This document shows positions 24,082 through 30,280 of a DNA stretch of 64,000 nt, piece by piece. A program made the position numbers and the translations under genes. How positions within the stretch are numbered: position 1 is the first letter of the stretch; each line of letters opens with the position of its first letter. The notes under the pieces were generated by a model. It had not been told where the DNA came from. It saw only the letters and a list, made by a program, of their open reading frames with translations, and ran no database searches. Source of the stretch: an uncultured Roseburia sp. (GTDB taxonomy: Bacteria > Bacillota > Clostridia > Lachnospirales > Lachnospiraceae); assembly GCA_945787015.1 (NCBI GenBank), contig CALZGM010000003.1:62001-126000 (forward strand), given 5' to 3'.

Positions 24082-24573
24082 ATGGAAGGTAAATTGAGAA
24101 ATATGACATCAATCTACTTGTTAAAAGGGGAAAAGGTTTTACTTTTGTACAGACAAGGTGGAAGAGTTGTAAATGATGTATGGACAGGTTCTGCTGGTGG
24201 ACATTTTGAAGATTATGAACTGAATGATGCAAAGGCATGCGTAATAAGGGAACTAAACGAGGAACTGGGGCTTTGTGAATCGGATATAGAAAATCTTACT
24301 CTTAAATATATTACACTACGAAGAGCAAAAGGAGAAATAAGACAGAATTATTATTTCTTTGCAAATATCAAAGATGATGTTGATGACAATTTAGTATCAA
24401 ATGAAGGGAAAGTTAACTGGTTTTCCCTTAAAGAAATACATGACTTGGAGATGCCATATACGGCAAAGTATGTGATAGACCATTTTTGTTCTATTGGACA
24501 ATTTACCAATGAAATGTACACAGGCGTTGCAAATGGTATCGAAGTTGTGTTTGTAGGATTACCGGAATTCTAA
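24082..24573 (+). CDS. NUDIX hydrolase
   Basis: A 163-residue NUDIX enzyme. The Nudix box is readable as G-HFEDY-E-LNDAKACV-RELNEELG, matching G-x5-E-x7-REUxEExG. These enzymes hydrolyse nucleoside diphosphates linked to another group. An opening beta strand MTSIYLLKGEKVLLLYRQGG precedes it. ATG 24082 is my choice; ATG 24067 is equally possible since neither has a strong ribosome site. The neighbouring methyltransferase ends 12-27 bases upstream, so both may be expressed together. Confidence 0.85.
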   Translation: MEGKLRNMTSIYLLKGEKVLLLYRQGGRVVNDVWTGSAGGHFEDYELNDAKACVIRELNEELGLCESDIENLTLKYITLRRAKGEIRQNYYFFANIKDDVDDNLVSNEGKVNWFSLKEIHDLEMPYTAKYVIDHFCSIGQFTNEMYTGVANGIEVVFVGLPEF

Positions 24574-24619
24574 TTAAGAAGTATTCAGAAAAACCTAGTG
24601 CGCCGAGAGGACAATTAGA

Positions 24620-24700
24620 ATTGACCGAGCTCTTTTGAGCGAGGGATGACAATTGACCAAGGGTCAATTGTATGGGAACAGAGATAAATAAAAATTTGAA
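24620..24700. repeat. About 80-bp dispersed repeat, copy 2
   Basis: Second copy of the repeat at 17952-18030, with the hairpin ACAATTGACC/GGTCAATTGT perfect. It ends 31 bases before the next gene start; the first copy ends 21 bases before its gene. Confidence 0.75.
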
Positions 24701-24731
24701 TTTACAGAACTACAAAGAAAGGATACATATT

Positions 24732-25070
24732 ATGGAAGGAAGATTAATAGCATTTGTTATTTGGGTAATAATCGGCGTATTATTTATTGTAATGGGCATT
24801 TATGATTTTAATTCCAAGAAAGCAAAACCTTTCAGTTTTTGGGCAAATGCTGAGGTAGCGCCCATAGAAGATGTGAAAGGCTATAATCGTGCTTTGGGCA
24901 TATTGTGGTGCGTGTATGGTGTTTTGTTTACGTTAATTGGATTGCCTTTATTAGATGGGCAGAATTCGGGTTTGATTATTATACCTATATTGGGTGCAAT
25001 GCTTATTAGTATTGCGGCTATGGTAGCGTATGTAGTAGGTATTGAACCCAAATACCGCAAAAAGAAATAA
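24732..25070 (+). CDS. Small membrane protein, three transmembrane segments
   Basis: A 112-residue integral membrane protein. Hydrophobic segments are at residues about 3-25 (LIAFVIWVIIGVLFIVMGIY), 52-74 (ALGILWCVYGVLFTLIGLPL) and 80-103 (LIIIPILGAMLISIAAMVAY). A short loop with FWANAEVAPIEDVKGYN lies between the first two, and this arrangement resembles DUF3784-like small membrane proteins, though I am not sure. ATG 24732 has AAAGGA eight bases before it, far better than ATG 24672 inside the repeat. Function unknown. Confidence 0.72.
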   Translation: MEGRLIAFVIWVIIGVLFIVMGIYDFNSKKAKPFSFWANAEVAPIEDVKGYNRALGILWCVYGVLFTLIGLPLLDGQNSGLIIIPILGAMLISIAAMVAYVVGIEPKYRKKK

Positions 25071-25144
25071 ATGGAAACTTTCAGTAAGCTGGTGTGTTTA
25101 ACCGAGAGACGAATTTGATTTTTACTAATTGTTTATGTAAAGGA

Positions 25145-25258
25145 ATGCCTTGTGATTATATCTGCGATAGTTGTGTAATTGGACAAAAGAGAGCAAAATA
25201 TGTCGGGACAAAAATATGCTTTGGAGATAAGATGTGTTTTGTAGGAAGGAGTAAATAA
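25145..25258 (+). CDS. Possible Cys-rich miniprotein upstream of araC
   Basis: ATG 25145 opens 37 codons reading MPCDYICDSCVIGQKRAKY and ending CFVGRSK, with a TAA just before the araC start. The frame extends upstream to TTG 25115 and would add TNCLCKG, giving eight cysteines in about 47 residues, including C-x-C and C-x3-C-x2-C spacing suited to metal binding. The ribosome site is weak (AAGGA next to the ATG). It could be a real zinc-finger-like miniprotein or a gene remnant. Confidence 0.35.
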   Translation: MPCDYICDSCVIGQKRAKYVGTKICFGDKMCFVGRSK

Positions 25259-25260
25259 GC

Positions 25261-26124
25261 ATGAGCTGGTTGGAAGATATCACTTCATCAATCAAATATA
25301 TTGAAGGACATCTTACAGATGAACTTACTCTGGAAAAAATTGCTGCAAAGATTAATCTTTCGCCATTTTATTTTCAAAAAGGGTTTTCGATTCTTTGTGG
25401 AATTACGGTATCCGAATATATAAGAAATAGAAGATTATCACTTGCCGGCAGAGATTTGCAAACAGATGGTGTTAAGGTTATAGATGTAGCAATGAAATAT
25501 GGCTATGATTCTCCAGACAGCTTTACGAAAGCCTTCACCAGATTTCACGGTATTACGCCTGCACAGGCGAAGTCCGGAGACGGTGAACTCAAAAACTACC
25601 TTCCTCTAAAAATACATGTATCTATGAAAGGTGGATTTGAAATGGAATGTAAAATTGTTAAAAAACCGGCATTTACTGTTGTCGGAAGTGCCAAAATTAT
25701 TAAAAATGAAGAAGGGTATAAAGAATGCCCACAATTTTGGACAGAGCATTATGAAAAGGGAAACGGTAAGTATATTTGTGGTATGTATGGAATCTGTTTA
25801 GATGATGGAGCACCGGAAGGATTCTTCAAGTACATGATTGCTGATGATTATATCCCTTCAAAAGACATACCGGAAGAATTTGAAACGGTAGTTATTCCTG
25901 AAAATACATGGGCAGTATTTCCATGTAAAGGATCTATGCCGGAAGCGTTACAAAAAGTGAATACAGAGATTTTTAAGGAATGGCTTCCTGGGAATAGTGA
26001 TTATGAAATTGCAGGAATGTATAATATAGAATACTACACCGCACCTTGTGATTATCCGAAAGGAAATCAGGATGAGAATTATTATTGCGAAATTTGGATG
26101 CCGGTGAAATCAAAAGAACAGTAG
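25261..26124 (+). CDS. AraC-family regulator with GyrI-like effector domain
   Basis: A 287-residue regulator. Two HTH units fill residues 1-105 (LTLEKIAAKINLSPFYFQKG, then VIDVAMKYGYDSPDSFTKAF, ending with the AraC signature RFHGITPAQAK). A GyrI-like/effector-binding domain (about 118-287) begins IVKKPAFTVVGSA and ends EIWMPVK, with the acidic YFKYMIADDY-type strand in the middle. This layout is that of Rob/BmrR-like drug sensors. AAGGAG precedes ATG 25261. No transporter is next to it, so its targets may be the adjacent unknown genes. Confidence 0.9.
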   Translation: MSWLEDITSSIKYIEGHLTDELTLEKIAAKINLSPFYFQKGFSILCGITVSEYIRNRRLSLAGRDLQTDGVKVIDVAMKYGYDSPDSFTKAFTRFHGITPAQAKSGDGELKNYLPLKIHVSMKGGFEMECKIVKKPAFTVVGSAKIIKNEEGYKECPQFWTEHYEKGNGKYICGMYGICLDDGAPEGFFKYMIADDYIPSKDIPEEFETVVIPENTWAVFPCKGSMPEALQKVNTEIFKEWLPGNSDYEIAGMYNIEYYTAPCDYPKGNQDENYYCEIWMPVKSKEQ

Positions 26125-26163
26125 ATTTTAGAATAATTAGTTAAATTCTTGCGAGGATATGAT

Positions 26164-26682
26164 ATGAATAAGGCCAAAAGAATAGTAGATAATATGGATT
26201 CTGAAAATGCATTTGCGGTTTGTTCGGAGATTGGAATTATTGATGAAAATGCAACACCGCTTAAGCAGGCAAGATATATTAATGAGCTTTTAAATACCAC
26301 TGAGAGTATGAAGATATATATGACTGATACTATGCGAAAATGTGGTGGGTGCTGCTTGTCAACCAATGCTATAAAAATAGCAAAAAAATTATACGCTAAA
26401 TCTAACGATATAGCAGAATTTTTGAATCTTCTGAATGAAGCAGATATTGGCGGAAGGAACTTACATATTTTTGATGGAAAGATTATTGCTGTATACAAAA
26501 AATGTTATTGTAATATACCTAAAAAAGTTGAGAATATGAATAAAAAGTATTGTGAATGTTCTGCTGGTTGGTATATGCGATTGTTCTCTGAGGTTTTTGA
26601 AAAGAGTGTAACAGTTACTATTGTTGATACAATTGTCAATGGAGCTTCTGAATGTGTATTTGAAATATCAGATTATGTATAG
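26164..26682 (+). CDS. Cys-rich protein of unknown function
   Basis: A 172-residue cytosolic protein with a helical N-terminal half and a Cys-rich middle: RKCGGCCLS (about residues 56-64), KCYCNIPKK and KYCECSAGWY, then a beta-rich end VTIVDTIVNGASECVFEI. The final ECVFEI resembles the closing strand of V4R/4-vinyl reductase-type domains, and Clostridial proteins with this YC-x-C-SAGW pattern are known as an uncharacterised family (possibly DUF6144). Metal or small-molecule binding is plausible. ATG 26164 follows GAGGA. Directly downstream of the AraC regulator, which may control it. Confidence 0.65.
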   Translation: MNKAKRIVDNMDSENAFAVCSEIGIIDENATPLKQARYINELLNTTESMKIYMTDTMRKCGGCCLSTNAIKIAKKLYAKSNDIAEFLNLLNEADIGGRNLHIFDGKIIAVYKKCYCNIPKKVENMNKKYCECSAGWYMRLFSEVFEKSVTVTIVDTIVNGASECVFEISDYV

Positions 26683-26740
26683 ACAGACAAATTTCAGTTT
26701 GTCGAACACATGAAAATTAGAATTTGATGGAGGAATGATT

Positions 26741-27703
26741 ATGAAAAAAATAACCATATTGGTATATATTCTTTTTATGGTGTTTAGTTTGGGGGCTTGT
26801 GGAAAAACAAAAGAAGATGAAGCTGTCGTAACACAGCAGGAAAGCAGCATGCAGATTGAAAGAATAGATGAAAAAATGACATCAGAAGAATCCACCACTT
26901 TTAATAACGGTGAAGAAGATGATATAGAGCTAAAGGATACAATTGAAATAGATTTCACCTATGATTACACAGAAGATATCAAAGCGGATGTTGCCTATGT
27001 GGTATCAAATTCATCCTCTCTTCAGGAAGAATTAAAGAATATCGATACAATTACTCAAAAATACACTTTGCTGGCAGAGTCTGCGCTGACTCAAGGAGAG
27101 ATGAATGTGGCATCTCAATGGCTTTATGTGATTTGGGATGCGGAACTGAATAATCTTTGGAGCAGATTCAGTAGCTTGGCAGTTCAGGATACTAAAGAAA
27201 TGGTTCTTGAAGAACAGAGAAACTGGATTGCTATGAAAGAGGAAGTAACCTTAATGAGGCTTGGCTCGCAGGAGGAAAATGGCAGTATGTATCCTATGCT
27301 TGTAAATTCCCTTTGGGAAGAAAATACCAAGAACAGGGCTTATTTCATTGCAAATGAGTTGGCACAGATAAAGGGAGAATCTTTTACCATGCCGGAAAAA
27401 TCTACAAAGTACGGTTTGTTTGTAGATAACCAGGGAACTGGTGCTGTGTACAGTTCACTAATCACTCAACAAAGCTGGGAGGGAGAAGATGAGGCAATCA
27501 TTTCTGTCTACAGGCTGGGTGAAATAGAAGGAAGTTTTATTGATAATGGAAATGGAAACCTTGATTTCACATCGGATGACGGCAGCATTAAGGGAACTAT
27601 TCAAATCAACGGATGGGATGGAGCAACTTTCGAAGTCACGGAAACAATAGGAGCAGTTCCATTCTCTGTAGGGGAGAAATTTGACTTTCCCTTCGTATTT
27701 TAA
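26741..27703 (+). CDS. Lipoprotein with LprI/DUF1311-like domain
   Basis: A 320-residue predicted lipoprotein: MKKITILVYILFMVFSLGAC has a lipobox and Cys20. After an acidic linker, residues about 95-200 (YTLLAESALTQGEMNVASQW, LNNLWSRFSSLA, LEEQRNWIAMKEEV) follow the pattern of lysozyme-inhibitor LprI-like DUF1311 domains. The beta-rich C-terminal third (VYRLGEIEGSFIDNGNGNLD) would form a separate domain. It is anchored outside the membrane. ATG 26741 has GGAGG seven bases upstream, better than ATG 26735. No clear partner genes. Confidence 0.75.
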   Translation: MKKITILVYILFMVFSLGACGKTKEDEAVVTQQESSMQIERIDEKMTSEESTTFNNGEEDDIELKDTIEIDFTYDYTEDIKADVAYVVSNSSSLQEELKNIDTITQKYTLLAESALTQGEMNVASQWLYVIWDAELNNLWSRFSSLAVQDTKEMVLEEQRNWIAMKEEVTLMRLGSQEENGSMYPMLVNSLWEENTKNRAYFIANELAQIKGESFTMPEKSTKYGLFVDNQGTGAVYSSLITQQSWEGEDEAIISVYRLGEIEGSFIDNGNGNLDFTSDDGSIKGTIQINGWDGATFEVTETIGAVPFSVGEKFDFPFVF

Positions 27704-27881
27704 TCTGAAAGATGGTGATTCAAAATTATGCGAAAGCAGCCATACTGATGATTTGTCAAATTTGTAGAGAATGGAAAATTTCAGTTTATAGAATGCGATA
27801 ACTTTAAATTCAGTAGCAAGATACTAGCTTTCCTGCGGTAATAGAAGTTATAGCTTAATATTGTAGGGGGATTTTTCATTA
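27704..27881. other. Intergenic stretch before repeat copy B
   Basis: 178 bases, A+T-rich, no frame or strong hairpin. With the repeat and its following hairpin it forms a 613-base gap without a recognised gene. Confidence 0.5.
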
Positions 27882-28196
27882 AATTGAACTAGTTATACCC
27901 CGGTATCTTTAAAATATGGGGTATAGACATACAGAATATGTAAAATTTGTCTAGAATTGACTCACTTTAGCGACTCTATACCCCGATTTTCAAAAAGGCG
28001 GGGTATAGAGAGTTGTAAATGAGACATTATAGAAAATTTGATGTGATTCTTCCGTTAAATACCCCGTAAAAGAGATCTTCTAGGGTAAAATTATGCATAA
28101 TAAGCGTTCCATACCCTGAAGGACATTTTTTAAGGACCGTTTAAGTGAGGTTGGTTGACATAACATCGAATGTTTCGCAAAAAATTAGCAAATCCC
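27882..28196. repeat. 315-bp structured noncoding repeat, copy B
   Basis: Second copy of 18312-18625, with the 12-bp stem CTCTATACCCCG/CGGGGTATAGAG at 27974-27985 and 27999-28010. Most differences lie in and after the third hairpin (28068-28090), and the strong stems are unchanged, as expected for structure under selection or recent copying. Confidence 0.85.
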
Positions 28197-28261
28197 TATT
28201 TGACAAAGGAGTGTGATTGTATGACTTGGCTATATTTAATGGTTATAATTTTCATATGACA

Positions 28262-28316
28262 AAGAGTAGCCCACTCTACCAGAAATAATTGGAGAGGCTA
28301 CTCTTCTTTTTAGACC
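28262..28316 (+). terminator. Terminator after repeat copy B
   Basis: AAGAGTAGCC pairs with GGCTACTCTT around a loop with a short inner helix (CTCTACC/GGAGAG), then CTTTTTAG. It lies in the same place relative to the repeat as the hairpin after copy A. Confidence 0.75.
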
Positions 28317-28496
28317 TTATTTCCCTTCTTCACCGCCGGGACCATCCTTGCGTGGCACTTCATCCGGAATGATATCCTCCGGCATTTCTTCCGGATAGGC
28401 TTCGCGTGGAAGGTCTATCGGCGGAATGTTGTCATCGTCATAGAGATTCGCCGGCTGTTTGTTTAAGGGAAAATTTCTTTCTTTGTTCTTTTCCAT
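28317..28496 (-). CDS. Small acidic Pro-rich protein, 59 residues
   Basis: An unnamed protein on the minus strand with AAAGGA nine bases before ATG 28496. It starts MEKNKERNFPLNKQPANLYD, continues with repeated Pro-Glu/Asp units (REAYPEEMPEDIIPDEVP) and ends DGPGGEEGK. No Cys or membrane segment; likely disordered. It points the same way as the RRDD-repeat gene upstream of it on that strand. A spore-related role is only a guess from the neighbouring coat genes. Confidence 0.7.
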   Translation of the reverse strand: MEKNKERNFPLNKQPANLYDDDNIPPIDLPREAYPEEMPEDIIPDEVPRKDGPGGEEGK

Positions 28497-28659
28497 TATG
28501 CACCATCCTTTCCAAGTTAGGATGTGCAGGAATGGAAGAAACTATGCAAAGCGTTTCGCCCATTGTAATAATAGAAGAATCCAGGCAAGCATGGAATACA
28601 CCTCCCTACTATAAGTATACACATCAGAGTAAAATATTATGTAAAACTCTATATTTTAA

Positions 28660-28679
28660 GGAGCCGCCGAAACGGCTCC
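28660..28679 (-). terminator. Terminator of the RRDD-repeat gene
   Basis: On the minus strand GGAGCCG-TTTC-GGCGGCTCC is a compact hairpin followed by TTAAAAT, nine bases after the stop codon. Confidence 0.65.
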
Positions 28680-28688
28680 AAATTACGC

Positions 28689-28868
28689 TTAATAGCGGCC
28701 ACGCCTGTCATCGCGACGGTCGTCTCTGCGGTCATCCCTGCGGTCACGTCTGTCGTCACGTCGATCATCTCTGCGGTCATCTCTGCGGTCACGTCGGTCA
28801 TCCCTACGGTCACAATCACATCGGCAAGGCGGACAGAACCACCAGCGGTTATCAAAATTTCCCTGCAT
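28689..28868 (-). CDS. RRDD-repeat protein, 59 residues
   Basis: The minus-strand frame starting at ATG 28868 has a perfect ribosome site (AGGAGG, six bases before). The product starts MQGNFDNRWWFCPPCRCDCD and is then almost only Arg and Asp: about nine units of RRDD or RRD up to the end RRGRY. So a Trp/Cys-rich head with C-x2-C-x-C-x-C spacing carries a regular tail of alternating paired charges. Repeat codons vary (CGC, CGT, CGA, AGA, AGG), which argues for selection on the protein and not simple DNA slippage. Adjacent CotF-like genes make a spore coat role possible. No family name known to me. Confidence 0.8.
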   Translation of the reverse strand: MQGNFDNRWWFCPPCRCDCDRRDDRRDRRDDRRDDRRDDRRDRRDDRRDDRRDDRRGRY

Positions 28869-28885
28869 AATTTGCCTCCTTTTTT

Positions 28886-29018
28886 GTAACTGTTCAGTAC
28901 CTTCACAGTCACAATGAAAAAATCCATGAAAATCGTCTTCGACGATGGGATTTTTTCACTCCTGAATCACTTCTTTACGGTCTACGCGGTTCCGCTCCGA
29001 CCTGTTCTGAGCAGTTAC
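28886..29018. mobile_element. MITE-like element with GTAACTG ends
   Basis: 133 bases bounded by GTAACTGTTCAG and CTGAGCAGTTAC, which are inverted copies with one mismatch and resemble the GTTACTGTT ends of the insertion at 18842-18989. Inside is a stem AAAAAATCC/GGATTTTTT-like with a TTCG-containing tip (CGTCTTCGACG). It lies in the gap between the divergent RRDD and CotF-like genes. Confidence 0.55.
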
Positions 29019-29028
29019 ATTTTTTTCA

Positions 29029-29061
29029 ATATAGAAAGTTGCAAAGCACGTTTTCTATTAT
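29029..29061. repeat. Degenerate copy of the 35-bp palindrome
   Basis: ATAGAAAGT and TTTTCTATTAT flank a centre with GCAAAGC, matching the arms at 8391-8425 with several changes. Confidence 0.5.
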
Positions 29062-29157
29062 AAGAATATGAAAAAAATGATTGCTTTGTTCATAGTATAT
29101 TTTTGTAACACTTTGCAAATACTTTCTATGGTAAAAAACAGATAGGAGGTATTTACG

Positions 29158-29343
29158 ATGTCACAGTTGTCAGAAAAAGAATTATCTACACTCAAAGACC
29201 TGCTCGCAGATGAGGACCTTTTGGTTAAGAAATTTAAAATGCTTGCCGAGCATGCAGAGGATGCAGCTTTGAAAGCAAAAATGACAGAGATTTCAAACAA
29301 ACATCAGGGACATTTCAACGAGCTTTATTCCAAATTATCATAG
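29158..29343 (+). CDS. Small helical CotF-like / coat-associated protein
   Basis: A 61-residue all-helical protein: LSEKELSTLKDLLADEDLLVKKFKMLA then AKMTEISNKHQGHFNELYSKL. It resembles short ferritin-like, coat-associated proteins of Clostridia found next to CotF genes. AGGAGG lies eight bases before ATG 29158. Only 10 bases separate it from the CotF-like gene, so they are one operon. The assignment depends on this pairing. Confidence 0.72.
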   Translation: MSQLSEKELSTLKDLLADEDLLVKKFKMLAEHAEDAALKAKMTEISNKHQGHFNELYSKLS

Positions 29344-29353
29344 GAGGTCAGTT

Positions 29354-29617
29354 ATGCCGGGAATTTATACAGAAAAAGAAATTTTAAGTGATGCATTATC
29401 CGCACAGAAAGCGACAACTGCATTATTCAACACATCCGCAAATGAGTGTGTGCATGAGGATGTGAGACAGACCATGATGCATATTTTAAATGAGGAACAT
29501 GAAATTGGACAGGATGTATTTGAAATGATGCATGCACAGGGATATTATCCGACACCTGCAGCAGATGAAAAAAAGGTGCAGGAAACAAAACAGCAGTATT
29601 GTCAGTGTGCAAAATAA
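29354..29617 (+). CDS. Spore coat protein, CotF family
   Basis: An 87-residue protein with the coat F domain pattern: YTEKEILSDALSAQKATTALFNT, then VRQTMMHILNEEHEIGQDVFEMMHAQGYY and a short tail with YCQCAK. In Bacillus CotF is cleaved into two coat polypeptides; the Clostridial short forms are single helical hairpin pairs. It is expected in the mother cell and then in the coat of the spore. AGGAGG precedes ATG 29354. A strong terminator follows. Confidence 0.85.
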   Translation: MPGIYTEKEILSDALSAQKATTALFNTSANECVHEDVRQTMMHILNEEHEIGQDVFEMMHAQGYYPTPAADEKKVQETKQQYCQCAK

Positions 29618-29641
29618 GCGGAATTTAGAAAAATAAAAACG

Positions 29642-29698
29642 AGAAAGGTGTTGTTTCGTGACTTATTAAGAAATACGAAACAGCACCTTTTCTGTTGA
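29642..29698 (+). terminator. Terminator of the CotF operon
   Basis: AGAAAGGTGTTGTTTCGT pairs with ACGAAACAGCACCTTTTCT over about 17 bp around a 15-base loop; the stem is very stable. Confidence 0.8.
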
Positions 29699-29792
29699 AA
29701 TACATAAGCGAAAATGTTAAAATAAATAAGTGTATGTTTTGAGTTCATTGCCGTCAAAACAGCATGGTTTATTTAGAAAGGTCGTGATTTTT

Positions 29793-30260
29793 ATGGCAAA
29801 TGAAGTAAAGATTTTTGAGGCAAGTGACGGGAATATTTTTATTCATCCGTATGAGCACAATGCAAAGTATTATGAGACAGATCAGATGGGGATTATCCAT
29901 CATTCCAATTATATCCGTTGGATGGAAGAGGCACGTCTTGATTTGATGGAGCAGGTGGGATTGTCCTATAAAGAAATGGAAGCAATGGAGATTATCAGTC
30001 CGGTGCTGTCAGTGTCCTGTGAATATCATAGTATGACACATTTTGCAGATACCGTGATTATCGAGCCGAAAATTACAAAATATAATGGCATAAAAATGGA
30101 ATTTGAGTACCGTATCACAGATAAGGAAACAGGAGAACTCCGTGCTACGGGAAGAAGTTCACACTGCTTTTTAAACCGTTCGGGAAAGCCAATTTCTTTG
30201 AAGCGGTCCTATCCGGAAATTGATACAAAATTTTTCGAATTCGGAAATAACAATCATTAG
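29793..30260 (+). CDS. Acyl-CoA thioesterase (4-hydroxybenzoyl-CoA thioesterase family)
   Basis: A 155-residue hotdog-fold thioesterase. The active-site segment YYETDQMGIIHHSNYIRWMEEAR contains the catalytic Asp and the helix typical of YbgC/FcbC-type enzymes. The substrate is not predictable. ATG 29793 has AAAGG upstream; an earlier ATG at 29730 adds residues without homology. The gene sits 20 bases before the aminopeptidase gene, so they likely share a transcript. Confidence 0.9.
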   Translation: MANEVKIFEASDGNIFIHPYEHNAKYYETDQMGIIHHSNYIRWMEEARLDLMEQVGLSYKEMEAMEIISPVLSVSCEYHSMTHFADTVIIEPKITKYNGIKMEFEYRITDKETGELRATGRSSHCFLNRSGKPISLKRSYPEIDTKFFEFGNNNH

Positions 30261-30280
30261 AGAAAAAGAGGAGTTAAGTT

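Noticed and set aside
28689-28868. Repeated units taken as a CRISPR or tandem DNA repeat
   Set aside because: The repetition is in the protein; codons vary, there are no spacers, and no cas genes are present.
28406-28870. 154-codon plus-strand frame rich in His, Gly and Cys
   Set aside because: It is the complement of the RRDD gene and the small acidic gene; the apparent HVGH-type repeats come from reading the RRDD codons backwards.
28649-28927. 92-codon minus-strand frame with Val/Thr/Met repeats
   Set aside because: Shadow of the RRDD gene in another frame; the RRDD frame has the perfect ribosome site and a start and stop of its own.
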